A DNA stretch of 64,000 nucleotides from Phycisphaerae bacterium (GTDB lineage Bacteria > Planctomycetota > Phycisphaerae > Sedimentisphaerales > Anaerobacaceae): the NCBI GenBank assembly GCA_012744475.1, contig JAAYBV010000017.1, positions 1-64,000 of the forward strand, written 5' to 3'. This document shows, one piece after another, positions 48,632-57,076 of the stretch. Position numbers and translations under genes: made by a program. Position 1 is the first letter of the stretch. Every line of letters begins with the position of its first letter. The notes under the pieces are model-generated. The model was not told where the DNA came from and searched no databases. It saw only the letters and a list, made by a program, of their open reading frames with translations.

Positions 48632-51168
48632 TGCGCCCACTTGATCAGTTCGGGGTGCGAATCGCGCAGAATCGGGTCGGCCGGGCGAAGGCGCACGTTC
48701 ATGCTCAGCAGGCCGTGCTCGACGATGTCGAACGAGCAGGTGTACGGACGCGAATGGCCCTGCATCTCGCCGCCGGTCATCGGGATCACGGTGAACTCGT
48801 CGACGTTGTTCTGGCTCAGGTACAGCTCCACGCCGAACGCATCGGCCGGCGCCCCGTGGAAGTCGACCATGCAGCGGACCTCCACCTTCTCACCCTGGCA
48901 GACATGGTCCTTGCGGTCTACGGTGGTGAACAGGTCGCGAATGACCACTCGATCCCAGTTGTTCAGCAGAGCGTCCCGGCCCTGGAAGGCCTTCCGGAGC
49001 ATCTCGCAGTCGTTGGCCGAGAGGCTCTGGAGCTGCCGCTTGGCCGGAATGTAGTACTGCCGGGCATAGTCGGCCAGCACGCGGTTCATGTTGAATCCGG
49101 AGCACGCGGTCGCGATCGAGTTCCTCATCATTTCAACCCAATGCGTCGGAAGGCCGACCTCGCTGCGGTCGTAGTACATCTCGGTGATGACGGCTTCGAG
49201 CAGGTCGTAGATCTGGTTGGCCTCGGCCACCTCCTTCAGTTCGGGTTGCTCGTAGTACTGGCCGGCGGTGATGGCCCAGCCGTTGTCGCCGTCGTAGGCC
49301 TCGGGCCACCAGCCGTCGAGGACGCTGAGATTCAGGACGCCGTTCATGGCGGCCTTCATGCCGGAGGTGCCGCTGGCCTCGTTCGGCCGGCTCGGGGTGT
49401 TCAGCCAGACGTCGGCGCCCCAGGCCAGATGCCGGGCGATATCGACGTCATAGTCTTCGAGGAAGATCACGCGGTCTTCGAGGCGGTAATCCTTGGCGAA
49501 GTGGATGACCTCTCGAATCATCTCCTTTCCGGCCTTGTCCGCCGGGTGGGCCTTGCCCGCGAAGAGCAGTTGGACCGGCTTGGTGCTGTTGGTCAGGATC
49601 TTCGCCAGGCGTTCCTTGTCTTTGAGCACGAGGGTAGCGCGTTTGTACCTGGCGAACCGACGGGCGAAGACCACGGTCAGGTATTCCGGATTCAGCAGGC
49701 GGGTAAGGTTTTCGATCCGTCTCTGGATGAACCCCTTGGCGGCCAGGTCTACCGCGAGTTTCCGCCGGACAAACGTAACGAGGTTCTGTTTGTTCTTGCG
49801 ATGCGCTTCCCAGATGTCTTCGTCGGGGATGTGCGCGACCTTGCCGGACAGACCGCGGTCGCTGGCGCAATAGATGTACGTCGGGCCGACGTGCCGGTTG
49901 AGCAGCTCCGTGAACGGCTGGCTCAGCCAGGAGCGATGCACGCCGTTGGTGACGTGGCCGATCGGGATCTCGCGGATCTGCAAACCGGGAAACAGGTCCG
50001 CCCACATGTGGCGGGAGACCTCGCCGTGGAGCTTGGAGACGCCGTTGACGTGCGAGGCGAAGCGGATCGCGACGGCGGGCATCCAGAAGACCTCCTCGTT
50101 CTCGCCGAAGAGGCCGTACGAGGCCAGTTCCTTGAAGGAAAGGCCGAGGGCGGCGGCCTCTGCCTCCAGGTATTCCTTCACCATCGGCATCTTGAAGCTC
50201 TCGTTGCCGGCCGTGACGGGCGTGTGCGTCGTGAAGACGGTGGACGCCCGGATGAGGGCCTTGGCCTCCGGCAGGCTGAGCTTGCGGTCACGCGTCAACT
50301 GCTTGAGCCGGGCGATTGCCAGCAGCGCGGAATGGCCTTCGTTGATGTGGTAGATCGTGGGATGGATGTCCAGCCGCTCCAGAGCGATGACGCCGCCGAT
50401 GCCGAGGACGACCTCCTGCTGGAGGCGTTTCTCCCGGTCGGCGACGTAGAGCTCTCGCGTGATGTCGCGGAAATCCGGTGGGTTGTCCTCGATGTCGGTG
50501 TCGAGCAGGATCAATCGCGTGCGGCCGACCTGGATCTCCCACAGCTTGACCTTCAGCGGCTCCCCGCCGAGGGTCATGTCGAAGTAGGCGATTTCCCCGC
50601 GGGCGTCGCGCACCTCGTGGAGCGGGATCAGATGGTTGTCGAACTCCAGGAACAGCTCCTCCTGAAGTCCGTCAAGGTCGATGCGCTGGGTGAAGTAGCC
50701 GAACCGGTAGATCAAGCCGACGCCGATGATCGGAAGGGCCATGTCCGACGCCGCCTTGAGGAAGTCGCCCGCCAGGATGCCCAGGCCGCCCCCGTAGATG
50801 GGGATGCACTCGTGCAGTCCGAACTCCATTGAGAAATAGGCAATGACGTCGTTCGGCGACAGGGCGCTCGCCCTGTTCTGCTCGCCGGTCTCGGTGTGAG
50901 ACATGTACTCCTGGTAATTCTCCCAGACCTCGTTGAGTTCGAAGAGAAAGCCGTCGTCGTGGGAAAGCTCGTCGATGCGCTCCTGCGAAAGGCTCATCAG
51001 CAGCTTGACGGGATTGTGCTTGACCTTCTGGAACAAGGACGCGTCGACGCGGTAGAACAGCCGGATGGCCTCATAGTTCCACGTGGACCAGAGATTGTAG
51101 GCCAGGCGATACAGCCGTTCGAGGTTCTCGGGGTACCTTGGGTAGACAAACACGTTCCGGAAGGCCAT
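48628..51168 (-). CDS. glgP: Alpha-glucan (glycogen) phosphorylase, GT35 family
   Basis: The protein has 846 residues and releases glucose-1-phosphate from glycogen or maltodextrin in the cytoplasm. It is of the short Thermotoga-like type, with the N-terminal domain PRYPENLERLYRLAYNLWSTW. Landmarks are AYFSMEFGLHECIPIYGGGLG, VFTTHTPVTAGNE, GHVTNGVHRSWL, RFARYKRATLVL, WLNTPSRPNEASGTSGMKAA (pyridoxal-phosphate lysine near residue 606) and GDNGWAI. AAAGGAG precedes the start. The stop is supplied by a dispersed palindrome. Confidence 0.96.
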   Translation of the reverse strand: MAFRNVFVYPRYPENLERLYRLAYNLWSTWNYEAIRLFYRVDASLFQKVKHNPVKLLMSLSQERIDELSHDDGFLFELNEVWENYQEYMSHTETGEQNRASALSPNDVIAYFSMEFGLHECIPIYGGGLGILAGDFLKAASDMALPIIGVGLIYRFGYFTQRIDLDGLQEELFLEFDNHLIPLHEVRDARGEIAYFDMTLGGEPLKVKLWEIQVGRTRLILLDTDIEDNPPDFRDITRELYVADREKRLQQEVVLGIGGVIALERLDIHPTIYHINEGHSALLAIARLKQLTRDRKLSLPEAKALIRASTVFTTHTPVTAGNESFKMPMVKEYLEAEAAALGLSFKELASYGLFGENEEVFWMPAVAIRFASHVNGVSKLHGEVSRHMWADLFPGLQIREIPIGHVTNGVHRSWLSQPFTELLNRHVGPTYIYCASDRGLSGKVAHIPDEDIWEAHRKNKQNLVTFVRRKLAVDLAAKGFIQRRIENLTRLLNPEYLTVVFARRFARYKRATLVLKDKERLAKILTNSTKPVQLLFAGKAHPADKAGKEMIREVIHFAKDYRLEDRVIFLEDYDVDIARHLAWGADVWLNTPSRPNEASGTSGMKAAMNGVLNLSVLDGWWPEAYDGDNGWAITAGQYYEQPELKEVAEANQIYDLLEAVITEMYYDRSEVGLPTHWVEMMRNSIATACSGFNMNRVLADYARQYYIPAKRQLQSLSANDCEMLRKAFQGRDALLNNWDRVVIRDLFTTVDRKDHVCQGEKVEVRCMVDFHGAPADAFGVELYLSQNNVDEFTVIPMTGGEMQGHSRPYTCSFDIVEHGLLSMNVRLRPADPILRDSHPELIKWAQ

Positions 51169-51223
51169 AGGTGTGCTCCTTTACTCTATTGCGAGAAACG
51201 CAACGGGCTCCATGCCCGATCCA

Positions 51224-51245
51224 GGTCCTATGCGCCTGCAGGACC
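51224..51245. repeat. GGTCCT/AGGACC hairpin
   Basis: A 6-bp stem lies in the short gap between the cupin and glgP genes. It is a member of the AGGTCC intergenic family. Confidence 0.4.
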
Positions 51246-51259
51246 CATGTCAGTTCAGA

Positions 51260-51532
51260 TCAAACGAAATTGTAGTGTTTCTTGACCGCCTCCTCCACAT
51301 TCCAGACGCAGTCGAGGTCCTGGGGAAAGATCACCAGATCGCCCGGACCGAAGCTGACGGCTCCGTGACGATCGGTGACGGTGACCTTGCCCTCCAGGAT
51401 CAGGCACGTCTCCTTCTCCGTATAGGACCAGTCGAAGGAACTGGGTTCGCAGGTCCAGATTGGCCAGGCCTTGCATCGGCTGACCTCCTGTTCTGTAGGT
51501 TTGCGTACCACGATATCCTTGACTGTCGGCAT
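51260..51532 (-). CDS. Small cupin protein (EutQ/DUF861-like)
   Basis: The protein has 90 residues with a single cupin beta-barrel: SFDWSYTEKETCLILEGKVTV, FGPGDLVIFPQDLDCVWNV, HYNFV. The usual His ligands of the first motif are replaced, as in DUF861-type cupins. AGGAG precedes the ATG. It sits 91 bp upstream of glgP on the same strand and may be co-transcribed. Confidence 0.85.
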   Translation of the reverse strand: MPTVKDIVVRKPTEQEVSRCKAWPIWTCEPSSFDWSYTEKETCLILEGKVTVTDRHGAVSFGPGDLVIFPQDLDCVWNVEEAVKKHYNFV

Positions 51533-51565
51533 AACAAACTTCTCCTACCGCACGACCGCTTGTAG

Positions 51566-51589
51566 TGATCCCGATGTCCATCGGGATCA
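51566..51589. repeat. Perfect palindrome TGATCCCGATG-TC-CATCGGGATCA
   Basis: A perfect 11-bp stem lies in the 320-bp gap between the cupin and HD genes. It is followed by CGTTCGTAGTG (51600) and its inverse CACTACGAACG (51701), so the gap is a mosaic of palindromes. Confidence 0.6.
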
Positions 51590-51647
51590 GGCGTCATCTC
51601 GTTCGTAGTGACGCCGCGAAGCGTTAGCTTCCCGCAGTCTTTGTATG

Positions 51648-51672
51648 CCCTTTCGGCAAGCTCAGGGCAGGC
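51648..51672. repeat. Dispersed repeat of the TTTCGGCAAGCTCAGGGCAGGC type
   Basis: A close relative of the repeat at 1731-1754, here between genes. It carries the GCTCAGGGCAGGC core. Confidence 0.55.
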
Positions 51673-51809
51673 TCTTACGGGCATACTACGAGCGAGCACA
51701 CTACGAACGAACGGGGCCATTATAGCCTGCTCGAAGCGTTTGGGAATAGCGAGGCGGTTTTTCTTGCACGCGGGGCGCTTTCGGATACACTCTCGGTCTT
51801 TCTTCGAGG

Positions 51810-51837
51810 GCATGGGCGAATGATGATTCGCCCCTAC
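51810..51837. repeat. 28-bp dispersed palindrome, copy 10
   Basis: GCATGGGCGAAT and ATTCGCCCCTAC arms, 15 bp before the chosen start of the HD-domain gene. An in-frame ATG inside the repeat would add RPYGYPIR to the protein. Confidence 0.85.
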
Positions 51838-51852
51838 GGATACCCGATACGC

Positions 51853-52650
51853 ATGGAACGAAACCAACTGGAACGATTCAAACGCTGGTTCACAGAGTAC
51901 AGCGGCCGCTTTCTCGGGGACGACGAATACGTCAATGCCAACCTGCGACTCAAACAGGAGCACACCGCGCGCACGTGCTCGGAGATCGTGCATCTGGCGC
52001 AGGAGCTGGCGCTGGACGACAACGAGGTGCGGATCGCCGAGCTGACGGCGCTGTTTCACGACGTCGGCCGGTTCCCCCAGTTTGCCCAGTATCGCACGTA
52101 CAACGACTTGCGCAGCATCGACCACGGACAGAAGGGCGTTGAGGTCCTGCGCGCCGAGAGGGTCCTCGACAGCCTGCCGGCCGATGAGAGGCAGTGGGTC
52201 CAGACCGCCGTCGGCCTGCACAACCGCAAGTCGCTGCCCTCGACGCTGAAGGGCCGGGCCTTGCTGTTCACCAAGCTCGTCCGCGATGCGGACAAGATCG
52301 ATATCTTTCGCGTGGTCATGGAGTACTACAGGTGTCGCCGGAACAACCCGCAATCCCCCTGTACATTGGAGATCGAAATCGAGCTGCCCGACACGCCGCA
52401 GTACAACCCCGAGGTGCTGGACGCGGTCACGAACGAACAGGCCGTCGACTGGGCGAAGCTGCGCACCCTCACCGACGCCAGGCTCTGCCAGCTCGGCTGG
52501 GTCTACGATCTGAACTTCACGCCTTCGCTGCGTCGAATCGACGAGTGCGGATACCTGACCGATCTGATCGGTTTTCTGCCCCAGGACGACGCCATCCAGC
52601 GCCTCTGCTGGAAGGTCCTCGAGTACGTCGACCTCAGGCTGGGGCGGTAG
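51853..52650 (+). CDS. HD-domain phosphohydrolase-like protein
   Basis: The protein has 265 residues. The HD signature is clear: HTARTCSEIVHLA, LTALFHDVGRFPQF, DHGQKGVEVL, VGLHNRKSLP, and KLVRDADKIDIF. Such proteins are metal-dependent phosphohydrolases, often acting on nucleotides. The start MERNQLERF is preferred because the upstream in-frame ATGs lie within a dispersed palindrome. The gene is monocistronic and convergent with the DUF134 gene. Confidence 0.88.
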   Translation: MERNQLERFKRWFTEYSGRFLGDDEYVNANLRLKQEHTARTCSEIVHLAQELALDDNEVRIAELTALFHDVGRFPQFAQYRTYNDLRSIDHGQKGVEVLRAERVLDSLPADERQWVQTAVGLHNRKSLPSTLKGRALLFTKLVRDADKIDIFRVVMEYYRCRRNNPQSPCTLEIEIELPDTPQYNPEVLDAVTNEQAVDWAKLRTLTDARLCQLGWVYDLNFTPSLRRIDECGYLTDLIGFLPQDDAIQRLCWKVLEYVDLRLGR

Positions 52651-52693
52651 GGCACTGCACACCATCTCCCTGCGAAGGTTTGCAGTGCACACC

Positions 52694-53101
52694 TTACGGC
52701 TCTGACTCAGGCAGGCTGCTTGGTTGGTGTCCCCGTCTGCGGCATCGGCCCTGGCCCCTCATCGGCCCGCCTGCGCGACAGCTTGGTGCGGGTCCAGCGG
52801 CTTCGGGTCCGGCCAGTTCGACAGGGCCGCCCTCGATGGACAGGGCTTTGCCGTGGACGAGGGCGTCGGCCACCTTCTTGTGCGCGGCCTCGAGGATGCG
52901 TCCGAACGTCTGGCGAGAGACGTTCATCCGCTGCGCCGCCTCTTCCTGATAGAGCCCCTCCAGGTCGGCCAGGCGCAGGGACTCCAACTCATCGACCGCC
53001 AGCTCGATGCACTGGAGCATCGACAGCGGCACGCCCCTGGGTTTGTAATAGGCCACGTGAGGGAGCATGGCCACCCGCCGGCAATGTCTGGGTCTGGGCA
53101 T
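52694..53101 (-). CDS. DUF134-family HTH protein
   Basis: The protein has 135 residues. [42 protein letters not shown] and [23 protein letters not shown] are the standard DUF134 sequence, a sigma-4-like helix-turn-helix. It is usually encoded with Mrp/NifX/MinD iron-sulfur proteins, as here. The arginine- and proline-rich tail is poorly conserved. It is the likely regulator of the cluster, perhaps through the palindrome at 55537. Confidence 0.9.
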   Translation of the reverse strand: MPRPRHCRRVAMLPHVAYYKPRGVPLSMLQCIELAVDELESLRLADLEGLYQEEAAQRMNVSRQTFGRILEAAHKKVADALVHGKALSIEGGPVELAGPEAAGPAPSCRAGGPMRGQGRCRRRGHQPSSLPESEP

Positions 53102-53121
53102 GGTGACGATCCTGCGGTTCG

Positions 53122-54255
53122 TTAATGGTCACAGACATTTTCGCCGGTCTGGAGCGCGCCGGCAAGGTAGTCGCTGACAAGCGCCTCCGGCGTGTCGACG
53201 GGAGCGCCGAAGATCACCTCGATATTCTTCTCGGCAAACAGCGTCTGGGCGCGCTGGCCCATGCCGCCGGCGATGACCACGCTCACCCCTTGTTTGGCCA
53301 GCCAGGCGGGCAGCACGCCCGGCTCGTGTGGCGGCGGCTCCAGCGTCACCTGACTTCGAATCGTTTTGCTTTGCGGGTCAACGTCGAGAATGGCGAACTG
53401 CCCGCAGTGCCCGAAGTGCGCGGTCAGCTTTCCATCAGCCAGGGGGATGGCTATCTTCATGGCGGTTGTCTCCTTCTTCTCTGTGTGTTGCTCCGGCTCG
53501 CCCAGCAAGGGTCTGAAGGCGTCCTCGAAGGCCTGTGTCGCGGGATTGTCTTTCTCGAATGCGATCAGCGGCTTGCCCGCGTCGCAGGCGCGTGCAACCG
53601 TCGGGTCCATCGGGATGCCGCCCAAGTACGGGACGCGGAAGTCTTCGGCGATTTGCTCGCCGCCGGCGCCGGGAAAGATGTCCGTGCGCTTGCCGCAATG
53701 AGGGCAGATGAAACCGCTCATGTTCTCGATGATGCCCAGTACCGGCAGGCTCAACTGCTTGCAGAACGTCACGCATTTGCGGACGTCGACCACCGCCAGG
53801 TCCTGCGGCGTCGTTACGATCACGACGCCATGGATCGTCCCGAGCACCTGGACCGCCGAGAGCGCCTCGTCACCGGTTCCGGGCGGGCAGTCCACCACGA
53901 GATCGTCCAGATCGCCCCAGGCGACGCCGTCGCAGAACTGCTGGATCATGTTGTGTTTCATCGGCCCGCGCCAGATCACCGCCTCGTTGGGGTTGCTGAG
54001 CATGAAGGCGATGCTCATGACTTTCAAGGAATCGTTGTAGAGAACGGGCTCGATCTTCTCATCGATCCCCGTCAGCCGAGTGCCTTCGAGCCGCAGCAGC
54101 TTGGGGATGCTCGGCCCGTGAATGTCGATGTCCAGCAGGCCGACGCGCCGGCCCTGCCCGCTGAGCCAGACGGCCAGATTGACGGCGATGCTGCTTTTGC
54201 CTACGCCACCCTTGCCGCTCATGACGAGAATCTTGCGATGGATGCGGTTCGCCAC
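53122..54255 (-). CDS. Mrp/NBP35-type ATPase fused to a NifX/NifB-like domain
   Basis: The protein has 377 residues. Residues 1-260 are an Mrp P-loop iron-sulfur carrier ATPase: deviant Walker [51 protein letters not shown] (CxxC for a bridging cluster). Residues about 267-377 are a dinitrogenase iron-molybdenum cofactor-type domain ([39 protein letters not shown]). It is thought to deliver Fe-S clusters. The 12-bp gap to the upstream MinD-like gene shows an operon. Confidence 0.94.
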   Translation of the reverse strand: MANRIHRKILVMSGKGGVGKSSIAVNLAVWLSGQGRRVGLLDIDIHGPSIPKLLRLEGTRLTGIDEKIEPVLYNDSLKVMSIAFMLSNPNEAVIWRGPMKHNMIQQFCDGVAWGDLDDLVVDCPPGTGDEALSAVQVLGTIHGVVIVTTPQDLAVVDVRKCVTFCKQLSLPVLGIIENMSGFICPHCGKRTDIFPGAGGEQIAEDFRVPYLGGIPMDPTVARACDAGKPLIAFEKDNPATQAFEDAFRPLLGEPEQHTEKKETTAMKIAIPLADGKLTAHFGHCGQFAILDVDPQSKTIRSQVTLEPPPHEPGVLPAWLAKQGVSVVIAGGMGQRAQTLFAEKNIEVIFGAPVDTPEALVSDYLAGALQTGENVCDH

Positions 54256-54267
54256 GTTGTGTCGCTC

Positions 54268-55149
54268 CTATTTCGTCGTTCTCAATGACTCTGTGATGGT
54301 GTTCCACACCGAGACGATCTGCCGGGCCGTTCCATTTTGAGCATACTCAATGACGGTCTCTTCCGCCACTTGGGCTTGCGTCACCGCCGGATCGTAGTCG
54401 ATCTTCCCGGCCAAGGCGAGCCCTTTGTCTCGGAGGTCGGCCTCGATGGCCTCTGTGACGTCGGGATTGATGTCCCATTTGTTGATGCACACCGCCGTCG
54501 GAATGCCAAAGTGCGCCGTTAGTTGGGCCACGCGATCGAGATCGTGGCGGCCCGACAAGGTCGGCTCGGTCACCACGAGGACCAGGTCCGCGCCGGTGAT
54601 CGAGGCAATCACGGGACAGCCAATGCCCGGCGAACCGTCTACCAGTAGGGGCGAATCATCATTCGCCCTTGCGCCCCGCTCGTCAGCAATCCGCCGCGTC
54701 TGTTTGCGGATCAGGCTGACGAGCTTGCCGCTGTTCTCCTCGGCGGCGCCCAGCCGGGCGTGGACCATCGGGCCAAACCGCGTGTCCGAGACGAACCACT
54801 GGCCGTTGATCGCGTCCTTGAAATCGATCGCATCGGCCGGACACACCAGCCAGCACCCGCCGCAACTGGGGTAGAGCTGCTCGAACGTCAGGACCTGATC
54901 GCCGATACAGACGATCGCACTGTACTGACAGATCTGCCCGCACCGGCCGCACCCGATGCACTTGGCCACATCCACGTGCGGCACGTCCACGGTCACTTCC
55001 TCGCGCCGCCGGCATCGACGTTGCTGTTCTCGACCGCCTGGAATTGCATACTCTCGGTATCGACAACGACAAAGCACGCCGCCCCCCCCGAATCGCGGGT
55101 CCACCTGCGTGTCCATCGTCCGGCCGGTTGATGTCACGGCGATCTTCAT
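54268..55149 (-). pseudogene. Rearranged MinD-type ferredoxin ATPase fused to a NifX fragment
   Basis: The frame has 293 residues. The first 21 (MKIAVTSTGRTMDTQVDPRFG) are the start of a NifX-like domain. An eight-G run then shifts the frame; removing one G restores GAACFVVVDTESMQF, the NifX continuation. From about residue 55 the sequence becomes the ferredoxin part of a MinD-like ATPase (CIGCGRCGQIC, CGGCWLVCP) and its C-terminal half (TGADLVLVVTEPTLSG, CINKWDINP). The MinD N-terminus with the P-loop GKGGTGKT is missing. The gene therefore looks like a deletion fusion plus a frameshift and probably has no ATPase activity. A 28-bp palindrome encodes ARANDDSPLL in frame near 160-170. Confidence 0.75.
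54645..54672. repeat. 28-bp dispersed palindrome, copy 11 (inside a CDS)
   Basis: GTAGGGGCGAAT and ATTCGCCCTTGC arms. It is in frame within the MinD-like sequence, just before the conserved DGSPGIGCPV segment. Confidence 0.9.
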
Positions 55150-55179
55150 GCGTTCTCTCCAATCAGGGCGCGCAGGGAC

Positions 55180-55484
55180 TTACTTCGTCTGCGCGGCAAG
55201 CTCATCGATGCGTTTCTGAATGTCGGCCAGCGCACTCTGGAAGTAGCTCGCCTGCTGCTTGAGCGTTTCCATCTCCTGCTCGCGGGTCGGCGCTGCCGGC
55301 CCGTAGGCGGATATGCGGTCCCCATCGGGGTCCACCCGAACCGACCGGCAGCGAACCCGAAACCCCGGCCCCGACCGCCGATTGGATTCGCGTAGCCGGG
55401 TATCGCGTACCCAGCGCAGTATCCGGCGGCTCTTCCCGTCATCGGACCCATGCCCATCGGACCTGTTCCATCTCCACCTGGCAT
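55180..55484 (-). pseudogene. DUF5320-like protein gene with a frameshift
   Basis: The start is typical of DUF5320: PGGDGTGPMGMGPMTGRAAG, then YCAGYAIPGY and a Gly/Arg-rich stretch, with AAAGGAG before the ATG. The expected coiled-coil C-terminus, APTREQEMETLKQQASYFQS, is present in a different frame and ends at 55180. The 305-bp span is not a multiple of three. One indel near 55320-55350 would join them; it could be a sequencing error. It is the first gene of the Mrp/NifX/MinD/DUF134 cluster. Confidence 0.7.
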
Positions 55485-55536
55485 CGCATGCTCCTTTCCA
55501 TACCGGCGCTTCGGAAAAGGCGCCACATATATATTA

Positions 55537-55550
55537 TGAGCATATGCTCA
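55537..55550. promoter_or_regulatory. Perfect palindrome TGAGCATATGCTCA, candidate operator
   Basis: It lies about 50 bp upstream of the DUF5320 start. On the minus strand it falls between a TTGTTT -35-like and a TATATA -10-like element 17 bp apart. It is a candidate target of the DUF134 regulator encoded in the same cluster. Confidence 0.55.
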
Positions 55551-55609
55551 AAACAAGTTCAATGGAAAATGGCGAATTCGCGAGAGATTCTTCGCTGTGC
55601 CCGATTGGC

Positions 55610-56644
55610 TCATAGTGCCGGGCGTAGTCGTGCGCCGGGATGCGAAGGCTGCGGCTGCGCAGGTCCGGCGGTGGCGAACTGGCGGGTGTACTCGGCGTTT
55701 TCCCTGATCTGGTCGTGGTATCGGGGGTACATGCCGACGATGACGCCGTCAGTGGGCTTGATGTGCGCGAAGGCGAACTGGAACGCCTCGCGGACCACCT
55801 GCGAATCGTGGCACTTGCGGCCGGCCGCGAGGATCTTGAAGCCCAAGCAGGGCTGCCCGACCTGGCGCACCACCTCTGTCATGGTCGCCGGATCGGAGGC
55901 GAAGAACGGATAGCCGATCTGGAGCGTGGCGATCGCCGGCATCCTGTCCAGCTCCTGCCGCGTTCGGGTCAGATAGTAGAAGCACGTCATGAATAAGTCG
56001 ACGGGCCAGCCCTCGTCGGCGATGCGCTTAATGCAGTCGGGATTGTGGGCCGAGACGCCCGCCAGCGCGCCGGCGTCGCGGACTCGCTTGACGAAATCGC
56101 GCACGTCCGAGCTCTTGCCTTCGCGGAACAAGCGGTCGGTCACGCCGCCGTGGTGGACAATGGCAATGGGCTGCGTATCGCGGACCACCTGCTCGGGCGA
56201 CGCGTTCTGCGATCCTCCGGCATGGAGGCAGATGAACTTCATCTTCGAGCCGCGTTCGCGCAGCGTGCGAATGACGCCGGTCATCATCGCGACGTCGCTG
56301 AACTGGTGGGTGTTGATCCCCTCGCGTTCGCAGTTCAGCAGGAACTCGACGACGCGCTGCGGCGTGAAGTACTCCTTCATCTGCCGGTCCATGATCGGAC
56401 CGAGGTAGGAGTATCCGCTGACGGGATTCGAGCCTGCGACGAGACGCGCGACCTCGTGCTCGCCCAGTCGGATCGTCGGCAGAAGCGAAGCGGGCGCATT
56501 CGAGATCGTTTGCTGGGCCTCCGTCGCCCCTAATAGGGCCGAATAATCATTCGCCCCTACCGCCCAGGCCGACCCGGCTACCGCCAGCGGCACCCGCGCC
56601 AAGAACTCCCGCCGCCCTCGAATCTCCAAATCGTCTCTACTCAT
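55610..56644 (-). CDS. Tat-exported aldo/keto-reductase-like protein, paralog
   Basis: The protein has 344 residues. A Tat-like signal (RGRREFLARVPLAVAGSAWA) is followed by a 28-bp palindrome-encoded peptide (VGANDYSALLG). The same TIM-barrel-like family as the gene at 30374 follows: ARLVAGSNPVSGYSYLGP, LLNCEREGINTHQFSD, MKFICLHAGG, DAGALAGVSAHNPDCIKRI, LGFKILAAGRKCH and FAFAHIKPTDGVIVGM. GGGAGG lies before the ATG. It is a single gene divergent from the nucleotidyltransferase pair. Confidence 0.8.
   Translation of the reverse strand: MSRDDLEIRGRREFLARVPLAVAGSAWAVGANDYSALLGATEAQQTISNAPASLLPTIRLGEHEVARLVAGSNPVSGYSYLGPIMDRQMKEYFTPQRVVEFLLNCEREGINTHQFSDVAMMTGVIRTLRERGSKMKFICLHAGGSQNASPEQVVRDTQPIAIVHHGGVTDRLFREGKSSDVRDFVKRVRDAGALAGVSAHNPDCIKRIADEGWPVDLFMTCFYYLTRTRQELDRMPAIATLQIGYPFFASDPATMTEVVRQVGQPCLGFKILAAGRKCHDSQVVREAFQFAFAHIKPTDGVIVGMYPRYHDQIRENAEYTRQFATAGPAQPQPSHPGARLRPAL
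56533..56560. repeat. 28-bp dispersed palindrome, copy 12 (inside a CDS)
   Basis: Degenerate left arm AATAGGGCCGAAT and right arm ATTCGCCCCTAC. It is in frame just after the Tat signal (VGANDYSALLG), a position similar to copy 8. Confidence 0.8.
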
Positions 56645-56828
56645 ACCGGCCTCCCATCATCCCGACCAAAGCGTTGCCCAGCATGCCAACAGTGCAGATG
56701 AACGTTCCCATTCTACCATCCCACGCACCTCTCGCAAAGGCGGATTGCTCCGCGCCGTCGGTCTCTGGGGCTGAGCAAGGCACTTGTTCGGCTCCCGAGT
56801 CCCGCCGGCAATCGTCTCGTCTTGGTGT

Positions 56829-56857
56829 TTGCGGATGCGAGCCTGCTCTCGTATAAT
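56829..56857 (+). promoter_or_regulatory. Strong sigma70-type promoter giving a near-leaderless mRNA
   Basis: TTGCGG (56829-56834) and a perfect TATAAT (56852-56857) are 17 bp apart. The ATG at 56864 is only 6 nt past the -10 box, and no ribosome-binding site is present. Confidence 0.65.
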
Positions 56858-56863
56858 GGGTGA

Positions 56864-57076
56864 ATGAACCGCGTGGATTCTGCCAGGCTGGACCGGACGG
56901 CCTTCTCAGCCGCGTCGCTTCTGGAGCCGTCGGATGAGAAAGCCTACTGGCTCTCAAGGAGTCCGTACGAACGTTTGCAGGCTGTGGAGCTGATGCGTCA
57001 GATCGTCTATGGCTATGATCCATCTACCTGCCGACTTCAAAGAGTTTCTGAGATTGCTCAGCGTCCACCATGTTGA
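56864..57076 (+). CDS. Small partner protein upstream of a nucleotidyltransferase
   Basis: The protein has 70 residues. The core EKAYWLSRSPYERLQAVELMRQIVYGYDPSTCRLQRV has the pattern of short proteins regularly encoded directly before AbiEii/MNT-like nucleotidyltransferases. Its 3' end overlaps the next gene by about 60 bp. The start is fixed by a strong promoter 6 nt upstream. The role is probably an antitoxin- or partner-like function; this is inference. Confidence 0.75.
   Translation: MNRVDSARLDRTAFSAASLLEPSDEKAYWLSRSPYERLQAVELMRQIVYGYDPSTCRLQRVSEIAQRPPC

Noticed and set aside
824-56560. CRISPR array made of the 28-bp repeats
   Set aside because: Copies are kilobases apart, palindromic and often inside genes. 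There are no regular spacers and no cas genes.
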